A stretch of 64,000 nt of DNA from CBDBND01 sp965262665 (GCA_965262665.1 CBDHFR010000004.1:2728001-2792000), one strand, 5' to 3'. Counted from the stretch's first letter, positions 8,352 through 17,827 are shown. The notes: generated from the letters alone by a model not told the origin. Numbers and translations are program-made.

Positions 8352-9173
8352 TCATTTTGTTATTAGGGCCGCTTTACGGATGCCTTTGGCAGTCCAGATC
8401 AATGTGTCCGGTGTTGTATCATCCCAGGCGAGATATCGATCAGGAATATCCGCGATTCTGATCTGATTGTTATTCGTTCCCTGGCAATTCAGCCGCGCTG
8501 CCAGAAGCGCCATTTGGTCGATAAACCACTTGCTGGTTCCGAGCGTTTCGAAATGAAGAATGTAAGCGGTGACCATATCAATAAAGTCTTGCGCCTGTTG
8601 TGTTGGCGCCAAAGCCAAAAATCCCGCCGCGACCCGCTGGGTAATGAAAATTTCTTTCTCCCGATATCACATGGCGACATCGAAATCGTGCAAGTCATTT
8701 AATGGCGTATCAATGTCCCCATTAATTCTCGAATCCATATCGATGGTCAGGATGGGTTGATTCAAGTGATGCCGCCATTCAGCCAATCTCACAAACCGCC
8801 GGGTCGCAAACACGGTTCGGTCCGCCTTCGGCTCCACCTCCCAAGACAAACTGAACGGGGGAAGGTTATCGGATGCGAGAGGGGGCTGGTCCATCTGGTT
8901 ATTTAGAATCACATGTATATGAATGTCCGAGGACGGTGAAAAGTGAGCCGCCGACCGAATGAGATCGGGTGCAAACGCCTGGACGTAGTTCAAGTCACCT
9001 GCGGCTAGGACGAGCGGCTTGTCCGACGCCTCCGGCAGCGAACCTTGCACGGCCGGTAGGGCAGGGCCCCCCGTTTTGAATTCTCGAACAACTTTGGTGA
9101 ATTGCTTTCCGTACAAACTATTGGCAACGGGGCGCACGACTTCGAACGCGTGGCTGACATCACCCAAATCAAA
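8352..9173 (-). pseudogene. 3' half of a TPR protein gene split by the IS1595-type transposon; also carries a nonsense codon
   Basis: This is the C-terminal half of the gene whose 5' half lies at 13523-14079. Removing the transposon and one copy of the 8-bp duplication restores the frame (KSCAHFDLG continuing as DVSHAFEVVRPV). The C-terminal domain (about 270 residues: LVLAAGDLNYVQAFAPDLI, LTIDMDSRINGDIDTP) is not one I can name; together with N-terminal TPRs and glycan-type neighbours a glycosyltransferase-like role is possible. A second lesion is an in-frame TGA at 8667-8669, after which the same frame continues (YREKEIFITQRVAAGFLALAP) to 8352. A CGA to TGA change would explain it. An ORF starting inside the transposon end reads in frame into this fragment. 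Confidence 0.75.
9166..9173. repeat. Left 8-bp target duplication of transposon copy 1
   Basis: AAATCAAA at 9166-9173 is repeated directly at 13523-13530, immediately outside the transposon ends. The octamer is part of the interrupted TPR gene, and deletion of one copy plus the element restores its frame. An 8-bp duplication is typical of IS1595-family transposition. Confidence 0.85.
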
Positions 9174-9208
9174 GGGAATTATATACGTGTTTGCCCACGG
9201 GGCCGATC

Positions 9209-9367
9209 TCATCCATCCTTGGATCCTTTCAGGTAATCCCATTCCCTCTTTGGAGGCCCGCGCATGATCGCCCGTGCGATGTTGTCCGCAGTATCTGGGA
9301 TCGGCTCTGGCATTATGTTCTTAACCGGGCGACCGCGTGGGGCGGGTTTCTTGTCGTCTTTGCTCAT
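9209..9367 (-). CDS. 52-residue passenger protein of the transposon (copy 1)
   Basis: A short gene starting MSKDDKKPAPRGRPVKN and containing PEPIPDTADNIARAIM, ending KREWDYLKGSKDG. Its ATG overlaps the stop of the methyltransferase-HNH gene (ATGA), so it is translationally coupled in the intact arrangement. Copy 2 has the same protein with two differences (IMPEP versus ILPEP, KREW versus KKEW). Small proteins with the PIPDTxENxAxAI pattern commonly accompany methyltransferase genes in proteobacterial mobile DNA (recollection, not checked). Function unknown; a regulator or accessory DNA-binding peptide is possible. Confidence 0.55.
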   Translation of the reverse strand: MSKDDKKPAPRGRPVKNIMPEPIPDTADNIARAIMRGPPKREWDYLKGSKDG

Positions 9368-9500
9368 TGTCTCAATCCCTCAGCTTTCAGCTTTGCGATA
9401 AACGCTTCCTGTGATCGCACACCCTTCATTGAGTTGCAGGCGGCGCATAGCAGTTGCAGGTTGTCCAGGTGATCGCTCCCGCCCTTAGACTGGGGCATAT

Positions 9501-10984
9501 TGGGCGGGTTCAACCGGTCGTCGCAACACGTTCAGTTTGACTGGCCTGCAAGCACTGGTCCAGAGCTTCGGCGGGAGTTCTCCATCCGAGGGTCTTGCGG
9601 GGCCGTGTATTGAGCGCGTCAGCAACAACTGCGAGTACGTCCGGACTGTGTGCGCTCAGATCGGTTCCTTTCGGGAAGTACTGTCGAAGCAATCCATTGG
9701 TGTTCTCGTTCGTTCCGCGTTGCCAAGGGCTGTGCGGTTCGCAGAAGTAGACGGGAAGGCCGGTTGCGATCCGCAGATCCGCATGCCTGGCCATCTCTGC
9801 TCCCTGGTCCCAGGTCAGCGAGCGGCGAAGCTGCGCTGGCAATGTCGTGATCGTCCGGGCGATGGCATCGCGAACCGCTTCAGCCCCATGCTCGCTCCAG
9901 CCGGCAAGCGCAGGCCCGTTCTTCACGCGCGGGACGGTGCCGTGGCCTTCCATTCGGGGAAGATGCAGCAGCATTGTGAACCGCGTGGCGCGTTCCACCA
10001 GAGTGCCGATCGCCGATCTGCCCAAGCCGATGATCAGGTCACCTTCCCAGTGTCCGGGTACGGCCCGATCAGCTGCTTCCGCCGATCGTTCACTGATCAT
10101 GATCTCAGGCGTGACGAAGGATTTTCCCCGCCGGCGGCTACGTGCCCGAGGCACGCGCAGTGCCCTTCCCGTGCGAAGGCAGGCGGTCAGCTCACGACGG
10201 AGTGCGCCGCGGCCCTGTACGTAGAGCGCCTGATAGATCGCCTCATGACTGATCCGCATCGCTTGATCCTCGGGCCCGTCCCCAGGATAGTCGATCCGAA
10301 GACGGTGCGCGATCTGCTCAGGACTCCAGGCCCTGGCCCATCGCCTGCGCTGCCGCGGCCCATGCCGACGACCGTTCCAGACGACGCGTGGCCCCTCGAT
10401 CACCGTTCCATCCGGTGCCGAGATCCGACCCGCAAGCCGATCCTGCACATCGCGCCGCAGCGCCTCATTCGTTGCCAGCTTGGCTGGCTGCGGCCTTTTG
10501 GCGGATCGATCAGCATGCCACTGCGCCGTCGTTGCTCGGTAGTCCAGGCCACCGCTTCGGGTCGCCGCGTTGCGCCGCACCTCGCGGGAGATCGTCGACG
10601 GTGCTCGCTCCAGCCGGCAAGCAATATGACGTATGCCTCTTCCCTGAGCGCGCAGAAGAGCAATCTCCTCACGTTCCTCGAAAGACAGGTAACGTCCTGA
10701 CAGCGGCTTGGCCGATTGCGATAAATGTGCTGGTGGCATGCCGCCCGACCTCCGGAACCACCTCGAGCCTACCGGAGGGGATACACCGGCATCTCGGGCC
10801 GCGTCCTCGCTCGAACGCCCCGTCGCAATCGCTGCCCAGAACCGAACAAGCTCCTCACGCCGTGCCGAGTCCGGTCGACCTGGCGAATGCAACTTGCTCC
10901 GTCCAGACCGATCCGACCGCCGTCTGCGTACCCGTCATAGCAACCTCCTATGCCAGAGTGTTGCGACGACCGATTGAACCCGCC
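9501..10984 (-). mobile_element. IS30-family element inserted in transposon copy 1
   Basis: Comparison with the uninterrupted copy 2 shows that about 1.48 kb is inserted here. The ends are imperfect inverted repeats: GGCGGGTTCAACCGGTCGTC from 9503 and GGCGGGTTCAATCGGTCGTC read inward from 10984, with the match continuing (GCAACAC). No clean target duplication can be defined, because the flanks (ATATTG at left, ATGTGA at right) differ from each other and from copy 2 (CACAATGTGA). The single transposase gene is intact and much richer in GC than the host transposon, indicating a separate, recent arrival. Confidence 0.85.
9510..10892 (-). CDS. IS30 family transposase
   Basis: A complete 460-residue IS30 transposase that cuts and joins the element ends. 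The N-terminal HTH region includes YLSFEEREEIALLRAQGRG and HIACRLERAPSTISREVRR; the DDE catalytic residues lie in GHWEGDLIIG, WDQGAEMARH and the terminal SPWQRGTNENTNGLLRQYFP block with its Glu. The start is probably the TTG at 10892, since the frame is closed by a stop about 45 bp upstream and no ATG occurs before the conserved region. About 80 N-terminal residues precede the usual HTH and resemble those of the longer IS30 subgroup. No frameshift is seen, so the element may be active. Confidence 0.9.
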   Translation of the reverse strand: MHSPGRPDSARREELVRFWAAIATGRSSEDAARDAGVSPPVGSRWFRRSGGMPPAHLSQSAKPLSGRYLSFEEREEIALLRAQGRGIRHIACRLERAPSTISREVRRNAATRSGGLDYRATTAQWHADRSAKRPQPAKLATNEALRRDVQDRLAGRISAPDGTVIEGPRVVWNGRRHGPRQRRRWARAWSPEQIAHRLRIDYPGDGPEDQAMRISHEAIYQALYVQGRGALRRELTACLRTGRALRVPRARSRRRGKSFVTPEIMISERSAEAADRAVPGHWEGDLIIGLGRSAIGTLVERATRFTMLLHLPRMEGHGTVPRVKNGPALAGWSEHGAEAVRDAIARTITTLPAQLRRSLTWDQGAEMARHADLRIATGLPVYFCEPHSPWQRGTNENTNGLLRQYFPKGTDLSAHSPDVLAVVADALNTRPRKTLGWRTPAEALDQCLQASQTERVATTG

Positions 10985-12102
10985 ATGTGATCCACCGTCA
11001 TATTGCGGAACGGAAATATGACCTGACAGCCGCCACAAACACCTTCTTGGCGGCCATAGAGCGTGTGCCGGTGCGTCTTGTAGCTTGGCAGAGACCCGTT
11101 CCGTGCGGCTAGGGATGTCTTCGCGGTGGTGAATATCAAAGAACAGGCCCATGTCCTTCTGCAAGCGTGAGTTAACCAGCTTAGCTGCCAATGGGGGCAG
11201 GTCTATTCCTACCCATTGCCGTTGAAGGCGTTCAGCGGCCACGCACGCCGTGGCACAACCTGCAAAGGGGTCAAGCACGGCATCGCCCTCCTTGGAACTT
11301 GCTCGTATGATCCGGTCCAGGAGAGCGAGTGGTTTTTGGGTGGGATAGCCAACGCGTTCTTTGGCTGCTGAATTTAGAATAGGAATTGACCACACATCAT
11401 CAATTGGTTTTCCGGCATTAAGAACGTCCTCGACAAATCTCTTATATCTTTTCCCAGGTGAGCCGCCGTCGGTCTATATAAATTCTCGCCCTTCTTCATC
11501 CATTTTTACATCGTGCCCGTTTGCTAAGAATTCATCTTTTTTCCATTCACGGTGAACTTTGTTTACCGTTACCTTGCCGCCGCTTGCGTAGAAAAGGATC
11601 ACGTCGTGTTTTCTGTTGAAGCTCTGTTTTAGGAAGGCCGTCCGTTGCCCGTAGTGCCAAACAATTTCATCTCTAAAGTTCTTGTACCAAAAAATCGCGT
11701 CCATGAGCATCTTGAGATAGTGGCTCGCTGTCGGGTCAGAGTGCAGATAGATCGATCCGGTTGGGTTCAACACCCGCCGCATTTCCAACAAACGCACCGC
11801 CATCATGATCAGATACGACTTCATGCCCTTGCCGTGGGACAGACCCGCTGCATCAATGATGGCGTAGAGCGTGGGCTCCCGGTCCGGGATCTCGCCGTGC
11901 CACGCTTCGTCAACGTCGCTTAGGGTCCAGGTGTCCTTGAAAGCTGCGCCAGCGGCTTCTGAGCCAACGGGGGCGCTATAGGTCTTGTTTGAGTTGAACG
12001 GCGGGTCGAGGTAGATCAGGTCTACCGTCTCGCTGTTCATGCCCCGCATGATGTCGAGGTTATCGCCAGTCCATAGGGTACGATTCTTCCAGTTAGGTTG
12101 CG

Positions 12103-13037
12103 TCACCTGATCAGATCCGCATACCGCAGGCGCTTCCCTACCATTCCCCGCGCAGTAGCCTGCATCTGGTCAATGGTGTCGGCGGGGCGGTCGTTGTGGC
12201 GGCCGGCAAACTCGCCAACGTAGCGGCCCAGGTGCTTCTCGCTCATGTGATGATAGGTGCCGTGGTAGCCACGCTTGAGCATCGACCAGAAGCTTTCGAT
12301 TCCGTTGGTGTGGGCCATGCCGTTCACATGCTCGCTGATGCTGTGCTTCACTGTTTCGTGCTCGAACGGCATTCCCTGATATCCGCCGTGGCCGTCTGTA
12401 TAGACAGTCGCGCCGGGGTCGGCGTTTTCACCGACGAAACCCTGGAGCGTCTTGGCGTCTGTGCCGTCTACCACGGCAGCACTCACGCGATTGGTCGCCC
12501 TGTCCTTGGCGCCAACCACTGCGGTCTTACCGACCGTGCCACGGCCCGTGCGAAGCTTCTTGTGGGCGTGTTTGTTCTTTTCCTTGCCGCCGATGTAGGT
12601 TTCGTCAATTTCGACAGGGCCTGAGAAGGGGCCCCCGGGTCGCTCCAAGTTTCCCTGATCCTGTGCGCCAGGTGCCACGCCGTCTTCTGCGTGATTCCCA
12701 GGTCACGGTGAAGCTTCATGCTGGACGTGCCTTTGATGCCCGTCATCATCAGGTAGATCGCCATCGCCCATATCTGAAACCCAAGCTTTGACCCTTCCAT
12801 GAGCGTGCCGAGCTTGACCGAAAAATCCTTGCGGCAATCGCGGCAACGATAGGGCTGCGGCTTCCGTGTCGCGCGTTCCTGGACGTTAAGAGAGCCACAG
12901 CACGGGCAGTTCACACCATCCGGCCAGCGCGTTTGGACAAACCAACGCTCGGCTGCCGCGTCATCTGGGAATATTCGGGTAAGCTCTATCAGAGTGAGCC
13001 CCGTGCGGTAGTGTTTCCCTGGTGCTTTATGTGCCAT
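12103..13037 (-). pseudogene. IS1595 family transposase, copy 1, frameshifted
   Basis: The first frame (12483-13037) encodes the N-terminal zinc ribbon (CPCCGSLNVQ...CRDCRKDF) and the start of the helical region; the second frame (12103-12678) continues with the DDE core (VEIDETYIGGKEKNKH, VYTDGHGGYQG, NGIESFWSMLKRGYHGTYHH). The frames meet at a run of five G in CCCGGGGGCCCC near 12630, where one base appears to be missing, or a -1 slip would fuse them. Copy 2 has the identical lesion. IS1595 transposases normally use one frame of about 300 residues, so this is probably inactive, although programmed slippage on the G run cannot be excluded. Confidence 0.8.
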
Positions 13038-13052
13038 AATCCTATCTCCTAT

Positions 13053-13277
13053 TTATGGAAAGAGTTTACCCAAAAAGCGGCGTAGAGTCAAGGGGGAAGT
13101 TGGTTTTATTGGCTCTTGTTCTCCTTTATTCGGTTTCCTCTTACCGACCTTTGCGGTCGCTTCTATCGCTGGGGCCTCGAAAATAGCTCGTATTTCAGCC
13201 CGATCTCCAAACTTCTGGAAAAGAAACTGCTCAATGCCCTTTAGGCGGTGATCACTCTCTTCTTGGCGGCGTTCCAT
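13053..13277 (-). CDS. 74-residue passenger protein of the transposon (copy 1)
   Basis: A small charged protein, MERRQEESDHRLKGIEQFLF, predicted helical at the N-terminus with a basic, proline-containing tail (KVGKRKPNKGEQEPIKPTS). It lies 15 bp upstream of the transposase gene and is identical in copy 2. No family is recognised. The helical start resembles small coiled-coil proteins paired with short membrane proteins, such as the one encoded just upstream, but this is only a shape resemblance. Confidence 0.45.
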   Translation of the reverse strand: MERRQEESDHRLKGIEQFLFQKFGDRAEIRAIFEAPAIEATAKVGKRKPNKGEQEPIKPTSPLTLRRFLGKLFP

Positions 13278-13283
13278 TTTCTC

Positions 13284-13457
13284 TTAACGGCAGGCCGCCT
13301 CTTTAAGAAGCCTATTTGCCTTCATTCCGGTTACCATCTGGTAGACCCCAAGGCCAAACCCTGCGGCCCCAACAAACAATCCGACAGGGCCAGTGAGCGC
13401 GACGATGCGGAGCCAAGTGTCTGATATCCCGTTAAGCCATGCGGCGCTGCACTCCAC
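13284..13457 (-). CDS. 57-residue putative membrane passenger protein (copy 1)
   Basis: Reading from a GTG at 13457 gives VECSAAWLNGISDTWLRI and a hydrophobic helix (VALTGPVGLFVGAAGFGLGVY), ending KANRLLKEAACR. The stop is 6 bp before the 74-residue gene, so the two could be co-translated. The same sequence is in copy 2. The start is uncertain and coding is supported only by the membrane helix and spacing. Confidence 0.35.
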   Translation of the reverse strand: MECSAAWLNGISDTWLRIVALTGPVGLFVGAAGFGLGVYQMVTGMKANRLLKEAACR

Positions 13458-13522
13458 CCCCAGATCATGGCAGCCTCACCCCTTTGGCGCTACGGTTTTG
13501 GGTAAACACGTATATAATTCCC

Positions 13523-14079
13523 AAATCAAAATGGGCACAACTTTTCAGTAACAGCGCCTCGTGATGTGTTTCCAGTGTGTTAAGTGCGTGCTCTCGTTGT
13601 TCGCAGGCTTCTTCATGGCGGTCCATTTGGTCATAGACCATCGCCAGCAGGCAGAGCGCCTTTGTATGATCGGGCTGCCATTCAATGGCGTGGTGCAGCG
13701 TCGCTATCGCGTCTTCCAGTTTGTTGAGCTGCCAATACACGTCCCCTAGCGATACAGCACACCCCGAATTCTGCTCAAGGCTCAAATAACGTTGATAGGC
13801 GTCAACCGCATTTTCAAGGTCACCGCTGTCCCTGAGTGCATGACCGAGTTGGAAATAAAGTGATGATCGGCAGCGTGGGTGATCGACCCCTTGTTTGTAT
13901 AGGTCGATTGCCCTTTTAAAGTCTCCTGATTGGGCGGCCTGCACACCGAGATACTCAAGCGCGACAGGCTCACCAGGCATTGCAACAAGCAGGTTCTTGA
14001 ACATCGACGTTGCACCCTCGACGTCACCCTGCTGATGCAGTTCAAATGCCTCGTTCACAATCTCTTTCAAGGTAGGCAC
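13523..14079 (-). pseudogene. 5' half of TPR protein gene split by transposon copy 1
   Basis: The N-terminal 180 or so residues consist of tetratricopeptide repeats (EAFELHQQGDVEGATSMFKN, YKQGVDHPRCRSSLYFQLGHA, DAIATLHHAIEWQPDHTKAL), a protein-protein interaction superhelix. The frame then runs into the transposon end and stops. With the fragment at 8352-9173 the original gene coded for about 460 residues. It begins 3 bp after the stop of the capsule-export-like gene, so both belonged to one operon. In surface-glycan loci TPR domains often precede glycosyltransferase domains; that role is inferred from context. Confidence 0.75.
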
Positions 14080-14082
14080 GAG

Positions 14083-14381
14083 CTAAAGCGTCTCTATGCG
14101 GTCAACAATGCGATTTAGGGCATCGTCAAGATGCGCCGCGGACTGTAGGTCGATCGCTATGTCTTGGGTAAACCAATGATAGAACTGTTTGTATCGTCGC
14201 ATCACCGCTGGTGACTCCCAACTCATAACGCTGCTGTAAGCATCGTTGAGTTGGTCGGGCGTCGTTTTAATAGCCAAGGAATCGTATTCAGCCCGTCCGA
14301 ACATCACGACCGGCTTGCCATAGAGAACGGCTTCATGTCCGACGCCGCTGTTGAGTGTATACACTGCTTGACAATGTTCTA
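14083..14381 (-). pseudogene. 3' end of capsule-export-like gene split by IS630
   Basis: The last ~100 residues (LNSGVGHEAVLYGKPVVMFGRAEYDSLA) match the C-terminal signature of KpsC/KpsS-type capsule polysaccharide proteins, where an NSGVGxEAL-GKPV motif forms part of the nucleotide-sugar site. Deleting the IS630 element and one TA duplication joins it in frame with 15547-16338 (IHDLL continuing as EHCQAVYTL). Without repair the fragment has no proper start. Confidence 0.75.
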
Positions 14382-15546
14382 ATACCAACGGTCATTGAAT
14401 TTGACCTTCGTGTGCCCATTTGCGCATACCAATCGACATGATTTTCGAGGGCTTGTCGATGAGCTTGTTCCAGGCGTGGCATGCCGCATCGACGATGTCT
14501 TCGTAACTGTCGAAGACGCGGTGCGACAGGTAGGTCTGGCGCAGGTACTGCCAGATGTTTTCGGCCGGGTTCAGCTCCGGCGATCTGGGCGGCAGGAACA
14601 GCGGCGTGATGTTGTCGGGGAACTCCAATTCGGTGGTGGTGTGCCAGCCGGCGCGGTCCATGAGGAGGACGGCGTGTGAGCCGTCGGCGACGGTGCGGCT
14701 AATCTCTTCGAGATGGGCCGGCATGGCATGGGTGTCGGCGAACGGCATCGCCACGGCCGCACCGGTACCGCGCGCCGGGCAGACGGCGCCGAACAGATAG
14801 GCGCTCTGGTAGCGCTGGTCCTTGGGCTGACGCGGACGGCTGCCGGTGCGCGCCCACTGCCGGACGATGCCGTTCTTCTGGCCAAGGCGCATCTCGTCTT
14901 GCCACCACAGCTCGACCGGCGTTGCGGACGGCAGGTGGGCTACCGCCGCGGCGAGCGCCCGGGGGAAGTTTCTTTAAACGTCTCCAGCATTGCCGCATCT
15001 TGGCCCGGATGGCGCACCCGGGCGCTCATGTGCGAGAAGCCGAGATCGTGCAGCAGGCGCGAGACCGAGCGCTCGTGATACTCCACCCCGAAGCGGTCCC
15101 GGATAACCTCCTTGAGGTCGAGCCGGCGCCAGCGTACGACGCCGTCGCTGTCCGGGTCCGCCTCGACGATCTCCGCCAACGCCACCCTCTCCACCGCCGT
15201 CAGCTGCGGAACCGCGCCGGGAGATTTGTGGTCGTGCAGGCCCTCGGGGCCTGCCTGATTGAACCGGTACACCCAGTCGCGCAGGCTCTGGCGGTCCATG
15301 CCGCCAACCGCCGCCGCATCCCTACGGTTCAGTCATCATAAACCGCCGCAATCGCCAGAAGGCGGCGCACCTGATTGGGATCTGTCGCTTTGCGCGCCAA
15401 GGCCCGCGCTTGGACCGCGTCATAGTCCGTTCGCAACGGGATCTTCGCCGACACCAAACCCTCCATTTAAAGCCGGCTTTCTATGAATCACATCATTGCG
15501 CCGTGGGGAATCCCTAAAAGAGAATCAATCTCAACGACCGCTGGTA
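14382..15546 (-). mobile_element. IS630-family element
   Basis: A 1165-bp element with inverted ends ATACCAACGGTCATTGA (from 14382) and ATACCAGCGGTCGTTGA (inward from 15546). It is flanked by TA at 14380-14381 and 15547-15548, the dinucleotide duplication typical of IS630/mariner transposition. It interrupts the capsule-export-like gene. Its single transposase gene is degenerate, so this copy is dead. Confidence 0.85.
14392..15466 (-). pseudogene. IS630 family transposase, degenerate
   Basis: Three frames are needed. The start MEGLVSAKIPLRTDYDAVQA at 15466 runs to a TGA after VYDD; the HTH part (MDRQSLRDWVYRFNQAGPEG) occupies 14940-15299; the DDE part (LLMDRAGWHTTTELEFP, LFLPPRSPELNPAENIWQYL) occupies 14392-14892. 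The Asp of MDRAGWH and the Glu of NPAENIW are kept, but at least two frameshifts separate the pieces, so no functional protein is expected. Confidence 0.85.
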
Positions 15547-16338
15547 TAAGAGGTCATGAATGCTGGCGTCGGTCCAATGTATGGTCGGGCCGGTGGCGAT
15601 TTCCTTAAACGGTTTCGACGTGGCCGGTGCCGCTGGATGGGCCTTAAATACGACATTGACCCGGTTTTCATTGGCCCATGCCGACACTGAAGAAATAACG
15701 CCTTCTTCCGAATAGTCGCAAAAGAAACGGACGACTTCGTCGTCAGGAATCTGACACGGGAAAAAGATGTAATCACCGTCGGGCAAGTCGCCACCTTGGA
15801 CCAATGTGTCGCGTGATTGACGGTCCGGCTGGTCAAATTTGCTGTCGTTTATTTCGCTGATCAATCGCCGATAGTGGTCATACACTTGGCCGTCGTCAGG
15901 GCTATCGGTGAATCCATCGTAGGGATAGGCTGCGGCGCCTGCACCCCATCCCTTTTGGTCCAGGGTGAACAGCCACCGGTGGGCAATTTGCATGAGATAC
16001 AGAGCCGGCACTTTTAGATCCGGACACTGAAAGCTCTGCCGATGGGGCATGATGACCACATCCGCTTCAGACGCGTTAGCAAGAGCAGAAGTGAGTTCCG
16101 CGCCTGGACGGCGAATGACCATCGGTGTATGTCCGCGTCTGAACAGCGCCTCTTCAATGTGATCAAAACAGGTTTGCCAAGATTTCCTCAAACTTCCCAT
16201 TGAACCCTTGAGAAGCGGAGACTTGGTGCCTAGGGTTCGGACGTTGGCAAACAAAGACGGGCTCTTAAAAGGAAGCGCCATTTCCGGTGTTAAAGGAGCA
16301 CACGTCGAGATGACTTTAACGTTCCATGCTGATCCCAT
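15547..16338 (-). pseudogene. 5' part of capsule-export-like gene split by IS630
   Basis: This part codes for about 265 residues beginning MGSAWNVKVISTCAPLTPEM, with FFPCQIPDDEVVRFFCDYSEEG and VVFKAHPAAPATSKPFKEI, the latter a K-x-HP motif seen in KpsC/KpsS-like and related GT-B proteins. With the 14083 fragment the intact protein would have about 360 residues. The start overlaps the end of the 255-residue gene by 49 bp, which implies translational coupling. The likely original role is in surface polysaccharide synthesis or export, inferred from the conserved C-terminal motif. Confidence 0.65.
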
Positions 16339-17057
16339 AGCCGGTTCTTTATGCCGCCGAGCGACTGCGTTGCTTTATTGGGAGGGGCCTCCGACTTGTC
16401 CATTGGGTTTGGAATGAGCGGAAAGTCACCACAAGACAGCAAATTACGTTCCGCTACCTGCTCCATGAAGGCTTTTAAGACCCTTGCGCTGTCGCCAACC
16501 GTCAGTTCACCGGATTGAAGTCGGTCCAGTAGCGGCCGTGCAATCGCTGCGAGACCCTTCTGCGCTGTCTCACCGGAATCAACAGCTATAGCACCGCTTC
16601 CCTCTTGATCGATGAGCATCGAGTGATTCGCCAGGACATCATCAATCGCCCGGAACGATAGTTGTGCTGCGTCTTTTAATGGGACCAAGACGTATCGTCC
16701 TGGCACGTGCAAGTAAATTTCCTGCAATCGTAGAAGGCCGAACTCGACCGCGAGAGACGACCCTGAGTCTTTGCAAAACGCCGGAACATCCTCCCTTGTG
16801 ACTGATATACGCAGGTTAGCGCAAACTTGCGCCGTCAGATTTACTTGCGCGAGGCCGTCCGCATCCAAATCCAGAATATGACAGTGAATGGGGTTTGAAG
16901 CTTGTTCCTGATTGATACGAAGCAGTACCGGAACTAGGCCCTGTTCCAATTCGGACCGATGGCAGCACAGAAAAATCGTAATCTCAGCTTTTCCGCTCGG
17001 GGGGAGTTCGCCTTCTAATGGGACCAGACGATGGCCGTTGGAGTCCGATTGAGGCAT
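16290..17057 (-). CDS. Hypothetical protein at head of the broken glycan operon
   Basis: A 255-residue protein with no signal peptide. Its first half looks like an alpha/beta domain (AEITIFLCCHRSELEQGLVPVLLRINQEQ, IHCHILDLDADGLAQVNL), and the centre keeps YLHVPGRYVLVPLKDAAQLSF. I do not recognise the family; the opening strands could belong to a nucleotide-sugar transferase fold, but no catalytic motif is certain. It overlaps the next gene by 49 bp. The last 30 residues, encoded in the overlap, are poorly structured and could reflect a frameshift that extended the gene. Confidence 0.5.
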   Translation of the reverse strand: MPQSDSNGHRLVPLEGELPPSGKAEITIFLCCHRSELEQGLVPVLLRINQEQASNPIHCHILDLDADGLAQVNLTAQVCANLRISVTREDVPAFCKDSGSSLAVEFGLLRLQEIYLHVPGRYVLVPLKDAAQLSFRAIDDVLANHSMLIDQEGSGAIAVDSGETAQKGLAAIARPLLDRLQSGELTVGDSARVLKAFMEQVAERNLLSCGDFPLIPNPMDKSEAPPNKATQSLGGIKNRLWDQHGTLKSSRRVLL

Positions 17058-17230
17058 CTTCGAGCGGTGTGACCTTTTTTAGTGATACAGTCGATTATGG
17101 GTCACCTTATGGAAAATGAGTACCTGCTTTGTCATGAAGCCCAAAAGCCCGCCGCTGCAGCGCTCAAGTCTTCGACATGGAGAAATGCGCGTGCCGCCCA
17201 ACTGTAACCTGTCGGCTGTCTGAGGTCTCA

Positions 17231-17824
17231 ATGGAACGGATTATGGCAACCTCCATGGCCGATATCCGGCCGGACCACTTGGCCCGGTACGAGGCGGCCA
17301 AACATTGGCTGACATCCAATGACACAACCGGACATGTTCTCGATGCCGGCTGCGGCGTTGGGTATGGCGCCACCGTGTTGTCGGACGTGGTTGAGAAAGT
17401 GACAGCAGTGGATGTCTCTGATGAAGCCAGAGCGCTTCACGAACAGCACTTTTCCCGGCCTAATGTGAATTTCCTGTGCTCCAATCTCTTTCAAGCGCCG
17501 TTGGATAAAACCTATGATGCTGTCGTCTCCTTCGAATTCCGGGAACACATCGAAGAGGCGTAGCAAGCGGTCGCAGTGTTCGGCACTGTGTCCCGCGTTC
17601 TTATTTGCTCAACTCCCAATGAAGTTGTGCGGCCGCACAAGATGGAGCCGGTCAATCCCTTTCATGTCCGCCATTATACGCCTGACGAATTCGAAAACCT
17701 GCTTGTTGCGGGCGGCTACGCTGTCAAAGGCAAGTTTCATCAGCGCGGTGGTCAGGATCCTAAACTGCATCCGGGTTGGGACGGCAAGTTCATGATCGCT
17801 GTGGCGGTGAAGCCGAACAAATAG
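17231..17824 (+). pseudogene. Class I SAM-dependent methyltransferase with an in-frame TAG
   Basis: The N-terminal AdoMet motif is plain (HVLDAGCGVGYGATVL, then VTAVDVSDEA and SNLFQAP). The protein stops at TAG 17561-17563 after FREHIEEA, but the same frame continues as QAVAVFGTVSRVLICSTPNE, the usual continuation of Methyltransf_11 proteins, to 17824. A CAG to TAG change would explain it. The intact product would have about 197 residues; the substrate is unknown. Start MERIMATSMADIRPDH at 17231 is preferred over an ATG at 17177. Confidence 0.7.
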
Positions 17825-17827
17825 TCC

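Larger units (their letters stand above)
9364..12106 (-). pseudogene. DNA methyltransferase-HNH fusion gene, copy 1, broken three ways
   Basis: The N-terminal part (11474-12106) shows the catalytic DPPFNS motif of beta-class adenine/cytosine-N4 methyltransferases; the later part (11139-11395) shows the AdoMet motif LDPFAGCATACVAAERL. Lesions: an in-frame TAG at 11474-11476 shared with copy 2; a 2-bp deletion near 11093 (CCCGTTCC against CCCGTGATCC in copy 2) that shifts the frame before the HNH domain; and an IS30 element inserted in the HNH core, after TVDH. Downstream of IS30 the rest of the HNH domain (CAACNSMKG) remains at 9364-9500. The complete version is described for copy 2. Confidence 0.8.
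9174..13522 (-). mobile_element. IS1595-type transposon with methyltransferase-HNH cargo, copy 1, carrying an IS30 insertion
   Basis: The element is nearly identical to 34955-37820 apart from a 1.48-kb IS30 insertion and a few point differences. Terminal inverted repeats are GGGAATTATATACGTGTTT at the left and the same sequence inverted at the right end (13504-13522), flanked by the 8-bp duplication AAATCAAA. Genes on the minus strand run: small membrane protein, 74-residue protein, IS1595 transposase, DNA methyltransferase-HNH fusion, 52-residue protein. The transposase and methyltransferase each carry the same lesion as in copy 2, so this copy probably cannot move by itself. IS1595-family elements with passenger genes are known; this cargo arrangement is read directly from the sequence. 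Confidence 0.85.

Noticed and set aside
10769..11395. A 208-residue protein at the methyltransferase end of transposon copy 1
   Set aside because: After a 2-bp deletion it reads out of frame and then into IS30; it is only a broken part of the methyltransferase gene.
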